A stretch of 31,202 nt of DNA. Source: CAZIKB01 sp964539665. Its GTDB lineage: Bacteria; Zhuqueibacterota; Zhuqueibacteria; Oceanimicrobiales; Oceanimicrobiaceae. Position numbers and translations under genes: made by a program. Positions 8,280 through 16,761 of this stretch are shown piece after piece; positions within the stretch are counted from its first letter, which is position 1; each line of letters opens with the position of its first letter. The notes beneath the pieces are model-generated. The model was not told the origin of the DNA. It saw nothing but the letters and a program-made list of their open reading frames with translations, and did no database searches. Location of the stretch: NCBI GenBank assembly GCA_964539665.1, contig CAZIKB010000075.1:1-31202 (forward strand), given 5' to 3'.

Positions 8280-9218
8280 TTAAAACAATTTGTTGGCAAT
8301 TTTAACAGATCTAAGAATAGCATCTGCAACCAATTCCGCAGCAATAGTACCTATTGACAAGACATTACTGTTTTTCTCGCCAAGAGAAAGACAAAATACA
8401 ACATCGCCATCAAATGGAGTATGAGCTGGTCGAATTGTTCTACTCAATCCATCCTGTGCCATTTGTGCTACTTTAATAGTTTCTTCTTTGGTTAGTTGTG
8501 CATCAGTTGCAACCACAGCCAGAGTAGTATTTGTCGATTTTTGAAATCCTTCAATTTGATGTGTTTTTAAATATTTACATGAGTCTAAAAAATCACCAGA
8601 TTCCGGGTCTCTGGCTCCAGCAATAATTTTCCCGGAATTTGGCTCGACCACATCCCCCAGGGCGTTAACAACTGCCAACACCCCGACACTAACGTCGCCA
8701 CTTTTATATGAACACGTACCGATCCCTCCCTTCATGTGGTTCTCATGACCCAGAACTTTGCCCACTGTTGCTCCCCTTCCGCCCCCTACTCTTCCCTCTT
8801 CAGGATGATTCGTTGAAGCATTAATGGAGGCTTTATACCCCATATTTTTATCGGGACGAATTTTTGGATCTCCTTCACGGAGGTCAAAAATAACTGCGGA
8901 GGGAACGATTGGAACTTTTGTTACACCGACATCATAACCAACACCGCGTTCTTCCAAAAATTGTTGAACGCCTCCCGAAGCATCTAATCCAAAAGCGCTG
9001 CCGCCGGTGAGTAAAATAGCATGAATCTTTGGCACTAAACGTACAGGTTTCAATGTTTCGACCTCTCTCGTACCCGGCGCTGAACCGCGAATATCGATAC
9101 CGCCAACCGCACCATTTTCAGGTATAATCACCGTGCAACCTGTCTTAGCAAAATCATTTTGAGCATGTCCTACCATGATACCGGGGACATTGCAAATCGA
9201 TCTTTGTTGTGCGTTCAT
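8280..9218 (-). CDS. P1-family (S58, DmpA-like) self-processing aminopeptidase
   Basis: The protein has 312 aa. It starts with NVPGIMVGHAQ, the usual opening of P1-family peptidases. It also has TGCTVIIPE, LLTGGSAFGLDASGGV (70-84), GRVGGGRGATVGK (about 142-154), GGIGTCS (164-170) and NTTLAVVATDA (230-240). In the DmpA/BapA family the precursor cuts itself before a nucleophilic Ser or Thr. By motif, the cut here would be Asn230/Thr231, giving alpha and beta chains. Members release N-terminal residues, often D-amino acids or beta-amino acids, from small peptides. No signal peptide is seen, so it is cytoplasmic. It starts 11 nt after the truncated ATPase gene, without a clear ribosome binding site, suggesting translational coupling or dependence on read-through. 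Confidence 0.85.
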   Translation of the reverse strand: MNAQQRSICNVPGIMVGHAQNDFAKTGCTVIIPENGAVGGIDIRGSAPGTREVETLKPVRLVPKIHAILLTGGSAFGLDASGGVQQFLEERGVGYDVGVTKVPIVPSAVIFDLREGDPKIRPDKNMGYKASINASTNHPEEGRVGGGRGATVGKVLGHENHMKGGIGTCSYKSGDVSVGVLAVVNALGDVVEPNSGKIIAGARDPESGDFLDSCKYLKTHQIEGFQKSTNTTLAVVATDAQLTKEETIKVAQMAQDGLSRTIRPAHTPFDGDVVFCLSLGEKNSNVLSIGTIAAELVADAILRSVKIANKLF

Positions 9219-9229
9219 TGTTAAAAGAT

Positions 9230-10387
9230 TTATGAGCCTCTGCGGGAATGGGATCTAAAAAATTGAAACTTTTTCATTATAGGTATTCTTTTTGAGGGGA
9301 CTTCAAGAATCAGGCTATTATCATTAAAAAAGAAAAGATCTCCGATCATAAGTCCGATTGAGCGTCGTAAAGGTTTCCAATTATCTCTGTATGCAAAAGC
9401 ATCTACTTTCGTGCCTTCCCTGCCCTTATTGATCAATCGAACACGTTGCGGATATTCTCGGTTTATCATGAACGGTGAATGAGTCGTAAAGACTAGTTGA
9501 TTCTTTATAGCTAAATCTTCCATAACTTTAGTCAAATCTTTTTGACCTGCTGGATGAAGATGTATGCCAGGCTCATCGAGCAGGAAAAAGTATTCATTTG
9601 CTTTTGCTTCAAAAGTTTGAGCTATAAAATTAATATAAAATGATAGATACCATCGAAATCCAAGACTTCGGGATTCAGGAGTATCGTATACGGTAGTTCC
9701 ATCAGAAATGTCTATATACAATACTTTGCCGTTAATATTGAGTTTTATTTCTATGGTCGGTTCCTGCGACCATACACGGCGAATTTGCTGAGTAATCAGT
9801 TTACCTGCTTCCTCACTTGCTCGCCGGCCGCGCGTTGAATCTTCAAATATGAGTTCAATACTATTTTGAAGACCACCTATTTTAAGTAAATTCAACTCAG
9901 TGGTATAATTTTTATCTCCATTCATTAGAGTTTCAAGCTCAACTCTGTTTTTAATTAATGAAATGTTGTCAAAAAAGAGAATTTTGGGTAAATGATTTAA
10001 CAACCTTTTCATATTCGAAACATGAACTTCTTCATTATTTATATAGACCTGATAATTCGAAAGATCAGGCCCATCTTTTTTTACTATAAATTTTTCTGCT
10101 TCCTTAAACATTTCAGAAATGGGAATCAGGTTTCTCCTGTTTTCACGAGAAAGGTGCGAAAATTCAAATGTTATTTCAGGGCACTTGCCCTGATAATAAA
10201 AATCTGAGTACTGGCAAGTTAAATTGCTTGAAAATGGAAAGCCTGGTCGGAATGATTCAATAGACCGAAGAATATTTGTTTTACCACTTTCATTCGGTCC
10301 AATCATGACTGTGATTTTAGAATCAACAGGATAATTAAATTCAAAGATTGATCGAAATGCCTTTATATATACGTTTGATATCAACAT
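9230..10387 (-). CDS. OLD-family-like AAA ATPase, truncated at the TOPRIM domain
   Basis: The protein has 385 aa. The Walker A motif is GPNESGKT (30-37). An ABC-like signature region, SRSLGFRWYLSF, is at about 239-250. Walker B is YFFLLDEPG (about 266-274), followed by the H-loop TTHSPF (301-306). These are hallmarks of RecF/SMC-like ATPases that resemble the OLD (overcoming lysogenization defect) nucleases. In OLD proteins a TOPRIM nuclease domain begins with a strand ending in E-G. Here the matching stretch is NSLILEVPSKRI (about 357-368), and the protein stops 17 residues later after a basic tail. About 200 C-terminal residues expected of an OLD nuclease are missing. It may be a relic or an ATPase-only variant. 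AGGA upstream supports the start. It lies upstream of the P1 peptidase. Confidence 0.75.
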   Translation of the reverse strand: MLISNVYIKAFRSIFEFNYPVDSKITVMIGPNESGKTNILRSIESFRPGFPFSSNLTCQYSDFYYQGKCPEITFEFSHLSRENRRNLIPISEMFKEAEKFIVKKDGPDLSNYQVYINNEEVHVSNMKRLLNHLPKILFFDNISLIKNRVELETLMNGDKNYTTELNLLKIGGLQNSIELIFEDSTRGRRASEEAGKLITQQIRRVWSQEPTIEIKLNINGKVLYIDISDGTTVYDTPESRSLGFRWYLSFYINFIAQTFEAKANEYFFLLDEPGIHLHPAGQKDLTKVMEDLAIKNQLVFTTHSPFMINREYPQRVRLINKGREGTKVDAFAYRDNWKPLRRSIGLMIGDLFFFNDNSLILEVPSKRIPIMKKFQFFRSHSRRGS

Positions 10388-10541
10388 GCATTCATCCTAA
10401 TAATTGAGTTGGCAATAAAACATAAATATGGCTAATATTCAAATCAAGGAAAAATTTACCCTTCTTCGCGCGGCAGGAGATTCAAGATTTATGAGGAATT
10501 GTGGTAAATTTTAATTAAAACGTCAGTTAATTAAAGTGTGT

Positions 10542-10573
10542 GGACTTGAAGTCAATAGCACATCTTCAGGTCC
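10542..10573 (-). terminator. clpC: Stem-loop downstream of clpC
   Basis: GGACTTGAAG (10542-10551) pairs with CTTCAGGTCC (10564-10573), ten pairs with one mismatch around a 12-nt loop. It begins about 10 nt after the clpC stop in the direction of transcription. The following bases (ACACACTTTAATT) have only a short U run, so it may end or stabilise the long operon transcript. The rest of 10388-10582 shows no gene. Confidence 0.4.
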
Positions 10574-10582
10574 AATCCTCAG

Positions 10583-13078
10583 TTATCCCTCGATTTCTTG
10601 TTCTTTTGGTTTTTGAGGTTTTTGTTTATTCCGATTTTGATTGCCATTATTCTTTTTACGCTTGACCTCTGTGAAATCTAACTTATCGCCTTTTTTCTTA
10701 ACATGAATCTGGCAGCCTTCATTAAAATTACCTTTCAGAATTTCTTCGGCTATTGGATCTTCAATATATTTTTGTATAGTTCGTCGTAGAGGTCGGGCAC
10801 CAAAAACCGGATCAAAACCGATATCAACAATATATTCTTTTGCACTTTTTGTTAGCACAATTTCAATATCAAGATCTTCCGTTTTGTATAGCATTTCATT
10901 CATAACTATATCGACAATTTTTAACATGTGTTCCTTTAAAAGAGACCGGAATACTACAATTTCATCAACACGGTTGATAAATTCTGGATTAAATAGTCGT
11001 TTAACCTCATCCATTATTTTATGTCGCATGGAATCATAGTCGATTTCATCAGAGGTAGAAGAGAAACCAATACCGCTGCCCTTCCTGATTTCTCTGGCGC
11101 CAATATTTGAGGTCATGATTAATATAGTATTCCTGAAATCCACTTTTCGTCCTAAACCATCCGTCAGTTGACCATCATCTAAAATTTGAAGCAGGATGTT
11201 AAAAACATCAGGATGAGCTTTTTCAATTTCATCAAATAATACCACCGAATAGGGGTGTCGTCTTACTCTTTCAGTTAGCTGGCCACCCTCCTCATAACCG
11301 ACATATCCCGGAGGTGCACCAGTCAGACGCGAAACAGAAAACTTTTCCATATATTCAGACATATCCATTCTCACCAAAGCATCTTCGTCTTCAAAAAGAC
11401 ATTTAGTCAATTCCTTGGCAAGTTGGGTTTTACCTACCCCGGTAGGACCTAAAAAGATAAATGAACCAATTGGCCGATTCGGATCTTTAAGTCCGGCTCT
11501 TGTTCTTCGGATGGCCTTACCTAATAATTTTATAGCATCATCCTGCCCAATAATTTGTTTTTTAAGCTCTATTTCTAATCCTAAAATCTTATCAGATTCA
11601 GATTGCGCGACTTTGCTAACCGGAATACCCGTCATCATAGCAACGACCTCGGAAACATCGTCTTCAGAAACTGTCGCTAAAAATTCATCTTCAGAATCTT
11701 TCCACCGGCGTTTTGCGGCGTCTAACTTTCTATTCAGTCTTTTTTCTTTATCTCGCAAAACTGCTGCCCGTTCAAATTCCTGAGCTTTTATGACCGAATC
11801 TTTTTCCCGTCTTACTTTCTTAATTTCTTCTTCTAATTCGGTTATTTCTTTTGGCACAACAATATTAGCAAGGTGTACACGGGCGCCTGTTTCATCCAGT
11901 ACATCGATGGCTTTGTCTGGAAAGTACCTATCAGTTATATAGCGTTCTGAATATTTAACCGTGGCTTTAATCGCCTCATCAGAGTATTTCACTTTATGAT
12001 GTTTTTCGTATCTATCTTTAAGTCCTTCTATTATTTTTAACGTTTCATCAGTAGAAGGAGGATCTACCATAATTTTTTGAAATCTTCTTTCAAGGGCGCC
12101 ATCTTTTTCAATATATTGACGATATTCATCCAGCGTAGTAGCTCCTATACACTGCAATTCTCCCCGTGATAATGCAGGTTTAAACATATTTGATGCATCG
12201 AGAGAACCAGATGCACCGCCAGCGCCGACAATAGTGTGCAATTCATCAATAAATAAAATTACATCTTTGGCTCTCTGAAGCTCGTTCATAATAGCTTTCA
12301 TTCGTTCTTCAAACTGACCACGATATTTTGTTCCAGCTACAATTGCGCCAAGATCTAAAGTGACGACTCTTTTGCTGTGAAGAATTCTCGGCACTTTTCT
12401 CTCAATAATCCTTAACCCCAAACCTTCAGCAATTGCTGTTTTCCCAACCCCGGGTTCTCCAATTAGAACGGGATTATTTTTCTTTCTTCTGCTCAGAATT
12501 TGAGAAACACGTTGAATCTCATTGTCTCTGCCAATGATGGGGTCCAATTCTCCTTTACGAGCTAATTCAGTAAGATCCCGGCCAAAATGGTCAAGCGCCG
12601 GAGTTTTAGACTTCTGAGGGCCTGCTTCGCGACTCGATGGTGCGCCACGAAGAATATTTTCTAACTCCTCTCTAACTGTATCATAAGTCACGTCATAGCT
12701 AAGAAGTACCTGAGCGGCTACGCCATCTTTTTCTTTGACCAGGGCTAAAAGAAGATGCTCTGTACCAATTATATCGGATTTGTACTTTTCTGCTTCAACA
12801 TAGGCCATTTTTAGAATTTTTTCTGCACGCTTGGTAAATGGTATATTTCCAATTGTCATGGTTTCACCGGATGCTTTTACCGAATCTTCCACGGAACGCT
12901 TAATTTCATCTAAATCGCACCCCAAATTTCGTAATATTTCAATGGCGATGCCTTCACCCTCCCGAATTAAACCGAGAAGTAAATGTTCAGTGCCTATATA
13001 ATCGTGGCCTAATCGCAATGCCTCCTCCCTTGAAAACTGGATAACCATTTGAACCCTGCTTGAAAAATTGTTTTTCAT
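10583..13078 (-). CDS. clpC: ClpC, Hsp100/Clp AAA+ unfoldase
   Basis: The protein has 831 aa from the ATG at 13078. An in-frame ATG at 13117 exists, but family members begin at or near this Met (MKNNFSSRVQMV), and GAGG at 13087-13090 serves it. Domains: two Clp_N repeats (about 1-145), D1 ATPase with GEPGVGKT and the Walker B region VILFIDELH, a middle domain with a UVR-like KAQEFERAAVLRDKE segment, D2 with GPTGVGKTQ and VVLFDEIEKAHPDV, and the sensor/arginine region GARPLRR. IGF in GSGIGFSS is the expected ClpP-docking tripeptide. Both GTEH motifs of the N-domain are intact. In Bacillus subtilis ClpC their glutamates (Glu32, Glu106) bind phospho-arginine. It is the last gene of the lysS-lol-mcs operon and unfolds marked proteins for ClpP. 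Confidence 0.96.
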   Translation of the reverse strand: MKNNFSSRVQMVIQFSREEALRLGHDYIGTEHLLLGLIREGEGIAIEILRNLGCDLDEIKRSVEDSVKASGETMTIGNIPFTKRAEKILKMAYVEAEKYKSDIIGTEHLLLALVKEKDGVAAQVLLSYDVTYDTVREELENILRGAPSSREAGPQKSKTPALDHFGRDLTELARKGELDPIIGRDNEIQRVSQILSRRKKNNPVLIGEPGVGKTAIAEGLGLRIIERKVPRILHSKRVVTLDLGAIVAGTKYRGQFEERMKAIMNELQRAKDVILFIDELHTIVGAGGASGSLDASNMFKPALSRGELQCIGATTLDEYRQYIEKDGALERRFQKIMVDPPSTDETLKIIEGLKDRYEKHHKVKYSDEAIKATVKYSERYITDRYFPDKAIDVLDETGARVHLANIVVPKEITELEEEIKKVRREKDSVIKAQEFERAAVLRDKEKRLNRKLDAAKRRWKDSEDEFLATVSEDDVSEVVAMMTGIPVSKVAQSESDKILGLEIELKKQIIGQDDAIKLLGKAIRRTRAGLKDPNRPIGSFIFLGPTGVGKTQLAKELTKCLFEDEDALVRMDMSEYMEKFSVSRLTGAPPGYVGYEEGGQLTERVRRHPYSVVLFDEIEKAHPDVFNILLQILDDGQLTDGLGRKVDFRNTILIMTSNIGAREIRKGSGIGFSSTSDEIDYDSMRHKIMDEVKRLFNPEFINRVDEIVVFRSLLKEHMLKIVDIVMNEMLYKTEDLDIEIVLTKSAKEYIVDIGFDPVFGARPLRRTIQKYIEDPIAEEILKGNFNEGCQIHVKKKGDKLDFTEVKRKKNNGNQNRNKQKPQKPKEQEIEG

Positions 13079-13171
13079 TCTTTCGACCTCATAACTTAAT
13101 ACATAAATATTTATCAAATGTTAATTACTTCAAACACAATAATAATTGATTAACTTCCAACTTTTTTAAAT

Positions 13172-14281
13172 CTAAATTTGCAAATTCTGTTTAATAAAAT
13201 CCGCTCGAGAAATATCTCGTTCCTGCGCGTCTAATTTTTTATTATAAATTTTTTGTAAATGTGCCGGTTGAATCAATACCATAAGTTGATTGATGGCTAA
13301 CCGATTAATATTATTCACCAGGCCTAACTCGCATCCCAGTCGAACTGAAGATAATAATTTCATTGATTCTAAAGAACTAATGATGCGCGCGTTTTTTAAG
13401 ATACCCTGAGCCCTGAAAATAACGTCTTCCAATTTCACCCTATCCTCTTCAAACAAATTATTACGCGCCTCGCGTTCGATATCTACAATTTTTTTTGCAA
13501 TCTGTGTCATTCTTTTGATGATGTTTGTTTCTGTACGGCCAAGCGTATGTTGATTCGAAATTTGAAAAATGTTTCCTACTGTCTCGGTACCTTCTCCATA
13601 AAAACCACGCACAGCTATTTCTGAAGTCGGTAGTTGATTTATAACTGCATTTATCTGGTTTTTTATCGATAGTGCCGGCAGGTGTGCAAAAAATGAAACC
13701 CGTAGTCCCGTGCCAATATTGGTTGGGCACGCCGTTAAGTAACCAAACTTATTTGAGTAACTGTACTGTAATTTTTCTTCTAATTCATCATCCGCTGTGC
13801 TGATTATTCTCCAGGCGTTTTTTATGCCTAAGCCGGCCTCGATAGTTTGAATTCTTAAATGATCTTCCTCATTCACCATTATACTCAAGCACTCCTGCGG
13901 TCCTACAACAAGTAAAGCTGGACGCTTCTTTTCAATAAATTGAGGACTGGCTAATCTCCTCTCAACAAAATAGTTGCAATCCCAATCAGAAAGCTTATCA
14001 ATATTAAAATATAACGCCTGATTTAAGCTTTTACATTTATTGCAAGCCTCCAATGTTTTATCTAAAATGTTGACTAAATCTGCTTTTGAAGCCTTATTAG
14101 GAAATGGATAGCCGTTCAGATTACGGGCTAATCTAATTCGAGACGAGATGATTATATCTGAATATTCGTCTTCATTTGTGAGCCATCTGCCAAAATTCCA
14201 CAGTAAATCATCCACATCGTTCAAAGATGATTTTTGATTGACAGGTAAGTCATTGATTTTTTGAGGCTCATAAGATTTCAT
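13172..14281 (-). CDS. mcsB: McsB, protein-arginine kinase
   Basis: The protein has 369 aa, normal for the family. The phosphagen-kinase fold is shown by SSRIRLARN (46-54), VNEEDHLRIQ (136-145), ACPTNIGTGLR (184-194) and VRGFYGEGTE…GNIFQISNQ (about 224-244). The RDISRA motif (355-360) matches the RDxxRA phospho-arginine sensor described for McsB. It phosphorylates arginines on proteins destined for ClpC-ClpP. Unlike creatine or arginine kinases it lacks the N-terminal small-substrate domain. The start overlaps the mcsA stop by 4 nt (ATGA), so the two are translated together. The clpC ATG lies 93 nt downstream. No ctsR repressor gene is next to it, so regulation must differ from the Bacillus clpC operon. 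Confidence 0.95.
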   Translation of the reverse strand: MKSYEPQKINDLPVNQKSSLNDVDDLLWNFGRWLTNEDEYSDIIISSRIRLARNLNGYPFPNKASKADLVNILDKTLEACNKCKSLNQALYFNIDKLSDWDCNYFVERRLASPQFIEKKRPALLVVGPQECLSIMVNEEDHLRIQTIEAGLGIKNAWRIISTADDELEEKLQYSYSNKFGYLTACPTNIGTGLRVSFFAHLPALSIKNQINAVINQLPTSEIAVRGFYGEGTETVGNIFQISNQHTLGRTETNIIKRMTQIAKKIVDIEREARNNLFEEDRVKLEDVIFRAQGILKNARIISSLESMKLLSSVRLGCELGLVNNINRLAINQLMVLIQPAHLQKIYNKKLDAQERDISRADFIKQNLQI

Positions 14282-14805
14282 CGTAATATACCATCGTTTT
14301 CTCTTTTGTCAATTTCTCTCTGTACATCACGAATTATGTCCCGTAGTTCTGCGGCTTTTTCAAATTTTTCTTGTTTAATCGCTCTATGAAGATTCTTTTT
14401 CATTTTGTCCAGTTCGGTATCATCAACTATTTGTCTGCAAGATTTTGGACGACTACCAATATGCTGATTACTGCCATGAATTCTTCTGAGTACATGATTT
14501 AGGTCAGTCTGAAACGTTTTATAGCAATTATCACACCCAAGAAGCCCGTTTTTTTGAAAATATTCCCAAGTTGTACCACATTTAGAACATTTATTACTTT
14601 CACTCTCTTTTTTCGTTTTACTAAATTCTTCTCCTATTAACTCTGTAATAAAATTACCAAATATTTTAGGTAAATTCATAAGTGGATTATTCATTCCCTT
14701 CTCTTCGGCGCATTTCTTACAAAGGTTCGTCTCCATTTTTTTGTTGTTTATAACATGAGATATTTTAATCTCAGCAGTTTTATTTTGACAAATTTGACAC
14801 AACAT
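14278..14805 (-). CDS. mcsA: McsA, zinc-binding activator of McsB
   Basis: The protein has 175 aa. Four CxxC pairs, C3/C6, C29/C32, C73/C76 and C91/C94, would hold two zinc ions. A UVR domain follows at about 131-166 (KNLHRAIKQEKFEKAAELRD…), the usual McsA layout. McsA activates McsB and links it to ClpC. The gene begins one nucleotide after the lolD stop and ends with a 4-nt overlap with mcsB. The spacing shows tight coupling of quality-control genes to lipoprotein-export genes. The spacer between the zinc modules carries a charged SKTKKESES run. Confidence 0.93.
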   Translation of the reverse strand: MLCQICQNKTAEIKISHVINNKKMETNLCKKCAEEKGMNNPLMNLPKIFGNFITELIGEEFSKTKKESESNKCSKCGTTWEYFQKNGLLGCDNCYKTFQTDLNHVLRRIHGSNQHIGSRPKSCRQIVDDTELDKMKKNLHRAIKQEKFEKAAELRDIIRDVQREIDKRENDGILR

Positions 14806-14806
14806 A

Positions 14807-15517
14807 TTACACTATTTGATTTAACTGTTCATTCTTGATACGGCCATCAAAAAGTTCTATCACTTTATCAGCGCTTTCCGCTAATTCGTGATTGTGAGTA
14901 ACAATAATAAATGTAGTTTTGTATTTGCGGCTTAAATCCCAAAGTAATTCATGTAATGCATTGCTCGCTGCCAAGTCTAAATTTCCTGAAGGCTCATCTG
15001 CCAAAACGATTTTCGGATCATTCAACAATGCTCGGGCAACAGCTACTCGCTGTAATTCCCCACCAGAAAGTTCTCCTGGCCTGTGATTTAAGCGGTGCTC
15101 TAAACTGACCTCGCGTAATAGATATTTTGCCCGGTTGATTATTTTACTCTTTGAGCTCCCGGCAATTAGTCCCGGCATTATTACATTCTCAAGGGCGGTA
15201 AATTCCGGTAACAGGTGATGAAATTGAAATACAAATCCAATGGTGCTGTTGCGGAAATTTGCTAATTTTTTATCATCAAATTCGAACACTTTTAACTGGT
15301 TAATTTCAACACTGCCTTTTGTCGGGTGATCGAGGGTGCCTAAAATATGCAATAAAGTGCTTTTCCCAACTCCGGAAGGACCAATAATAGCTACAATCTG
15401 ACCGGAGGAAACTTCCATGCTGATCCCTTTAAGGACATGCACACTACGCCCTCCCATCGGGTATTCCTTGAATAAATTCCTGGTCATTAAAATTGTACCA
15501 TTCTGTTGCATTTTCAC
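14807..15517 (-). CDS. lolD: LolD-type ABC transporter ATPase (lipoprotein release)
   Basis: The protein has 236 aa. It has Walker A GPSGVGKST, Q-loop VFQFHHLLPEFTALENV, signature LSGGELQRVAVARAL, Walker B IVLADEPSG and switch His in VTHN. HHLLPEFTALENVIMP is the wording typical of LolD within the MacB/LolD/FtsE group. It would power release of outer-membrane lipoproteins from the inner membrane together with the adjacent permease. The reading frame can open at GTG (15517), overlapping the permease stop as GTGA, or at ATG (15511). The sequence does not decide between them. The mcsA ATG follows after one base. Confidence 0.92.
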   Translation of the reverse strand: MKMQQNGTILMTRNLFKEYPMGGRSVHVLKGISMEVSSGQIVAIIGPSGVGKSTLLHILGTLDHPTKGSVEINQLKVFEFDDKKLANFRNSTIGFVFQFHHLLPEFTALENVIMPGLIAGSSKSKIINRAKYLLREVSLEHRLNHRPGELSGGELQRVAVARALLNDPKIVLADEPSGNLDLAASNALHELLWDLSRKYKTTFIIVTHNHELAESADKVIELFDGRIKNEQLNQIV

Positions 15518-16752
15518 TCGTACCGTATTGCTTCTACTGGTTCTAATTTAGCCGCTTGATAAGCTGGATAAACTGTTGCAAAAAAACAAAGTCCGATCGC
15601 GGCAACTGTAATGAAAAGAAAATCTGTACTTTTCATTAATATGGGTAATGCACTGATAATATATACATCTGCTGGTAATGAAAAGTATTGATATTTTAAT
15701 TGGGACAGGCATAACAAATATCCAATTAAGCAGCCCAATAGTGTTCCAATTATACCGCCACTGAGACCATTATAAATAAAAATTTTCATTATTCCGGTAG
15801 ATGTGGCGCCCATGGATTTTAATATACCAATTTCTTTGGTTTTTTCCAATACAATCATGAACAAAGTGCTAACAATATTAAAAGCCGCCACCATCACGAT
15901 TAAACTTAAAATAATGAAAGCGCCCCATTTTTCAATCTGCATCCATGAAAATAAATTCTTGTTCATTTCGAACCAGGTAACCGTGGCATAAGGATAACCT
16001 AACTTCTTTTCAATTCTGTTTGCAACCTCATCTGCATAATTTAAATCATCTAATTTGATTTCTAAACCCGTGATCTTGTTTTTTAATTCAAAAAGCCGTT
16101 GTGCCTCTTTTATAGAGATATAGGCAAAAATATCGTCAAATTCAAATATTCCTGTCTCAAAATACCCGGTAACTTGAAATGTGCGCAAATACGGCATTTT
16201 AGTCATTAACGGGGATATACCTGACGGGCTTAATATCTGGACTTTGTCCCCTAAAAGTACACCTAATTTATCAGCCAAATATCTTCCGATTACAATTCCA
16301 GGATAGGCTTTTTGTCCATTCGTTTTAATGCTGCCAATATCAAAAGTTCCATATATTACGTCATTTTCAATGTCTGATACTAAACCTACTTTTTGACTAT
16401 CGACCCCTCGAACTGCCACGCCAGATTGTTTATTCTTTGAAATGATTAAGGCCTTTTCATCAATATACGGTGAGATTCCTATAATGTGCTCGAAGTCTTT
16501 AATTTGGTCAATAGTGCTTTCATAATTTTCTAATCCAACATGGTGGTATTTTCTTAATTCAATATGTGCACCAAATCCAATGATTCTTGACCTGACTTCA
16601 CTTTCAAATCCATTCATGATTGAAAGAACAATTATCAGCGCCGCTACTCCAATCATCACGCCGATAATTGAAATATAATTAATCAACGAAATGAAACCTG
16701 TTTTGCGCTTTGATTTTAAATATCGATTTGCTATAAATAGTTCGTATGACAT
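15514..16752 (-). CDS. lolC: LolC/LolE family lipoprotein-releasing permease
   Basis: The protein has 412 aa, the usual length. It has four membrane segments: one at about 22-45, then after a large periplasmic domain (about 46-265) three at about 272-295, 320-345 and 375-400. MNGFESEVRSRIIGFGAHIE after the first segment, the KEIGILKSMGAT loop (the coupling helix to the ATPase), and the C-terminal LEPVEAIRYE are family hallmarks. Only one permease gene is present, so it may act as a homodimer with LolD, or a second permease may lie elsewhere. LolC and LolE cannot be told apart from sequence alone. It starts 9 nt after the lysS stop without a good ribosome binding site. Confidence 0.9.
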   Translation of the reverse strand: MSYELFIANRYLKSKRKTGFISLINYISIIGVMIGVAALIIVLSIMNGFESEVRSRIIGFGAHIELRKYHHVGLENYESTIDQIKDFEHIIGISPYIDEKALIISKNKQSGVAVRGVDSQKVGLVSDIENDVIYGTFDIGSIKTNGQKAYPGIVIGRYLADKLGVLLGDKVQILSPSGISPLMTKMPYLRTFQVTGYFETGIFEFDDIFAYISIKEAQRLFELKNKITGLEIKLDDLNYADEVANRIEKKLGYPYATVTWFEMNKNLFSWMQIEKWGAFIILSLIVMVAAFNIVSTLFMIVLEKTKEIGILKSMGATSTGIMKIFIYNGLSGGIIGTLLGCLIGYLLCLSQLKYQYFSLPADVYIISALPILMKSTDFLFITVAAIGLCFFATVYPAYQAAKLEPVEAIRYE

Positions 16753-16761
16753 ATTATAAAT

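Noticed and set aside
10388..10582. Possible small gene or RNA between clpC and the ATPase gene
   Set aside because: Apart from the hairpin at 10542-10573 there is no open frame or RNA-like structure I can support.
11415..11783. 122-aa plus-strand frame inside clpC
   Set aside because: It is antisense to the highly conserved ClpC D2 and middle domains and has no ribosome binding site or family features.
10583..13117. Longer clpC start at 13117 (13 extra residues)
   Set aside because: ClpC proteins begin at or near the MKNNFSSR Met, and a GAGG ribosome binding site fits 13078. The extra residues have no family match.
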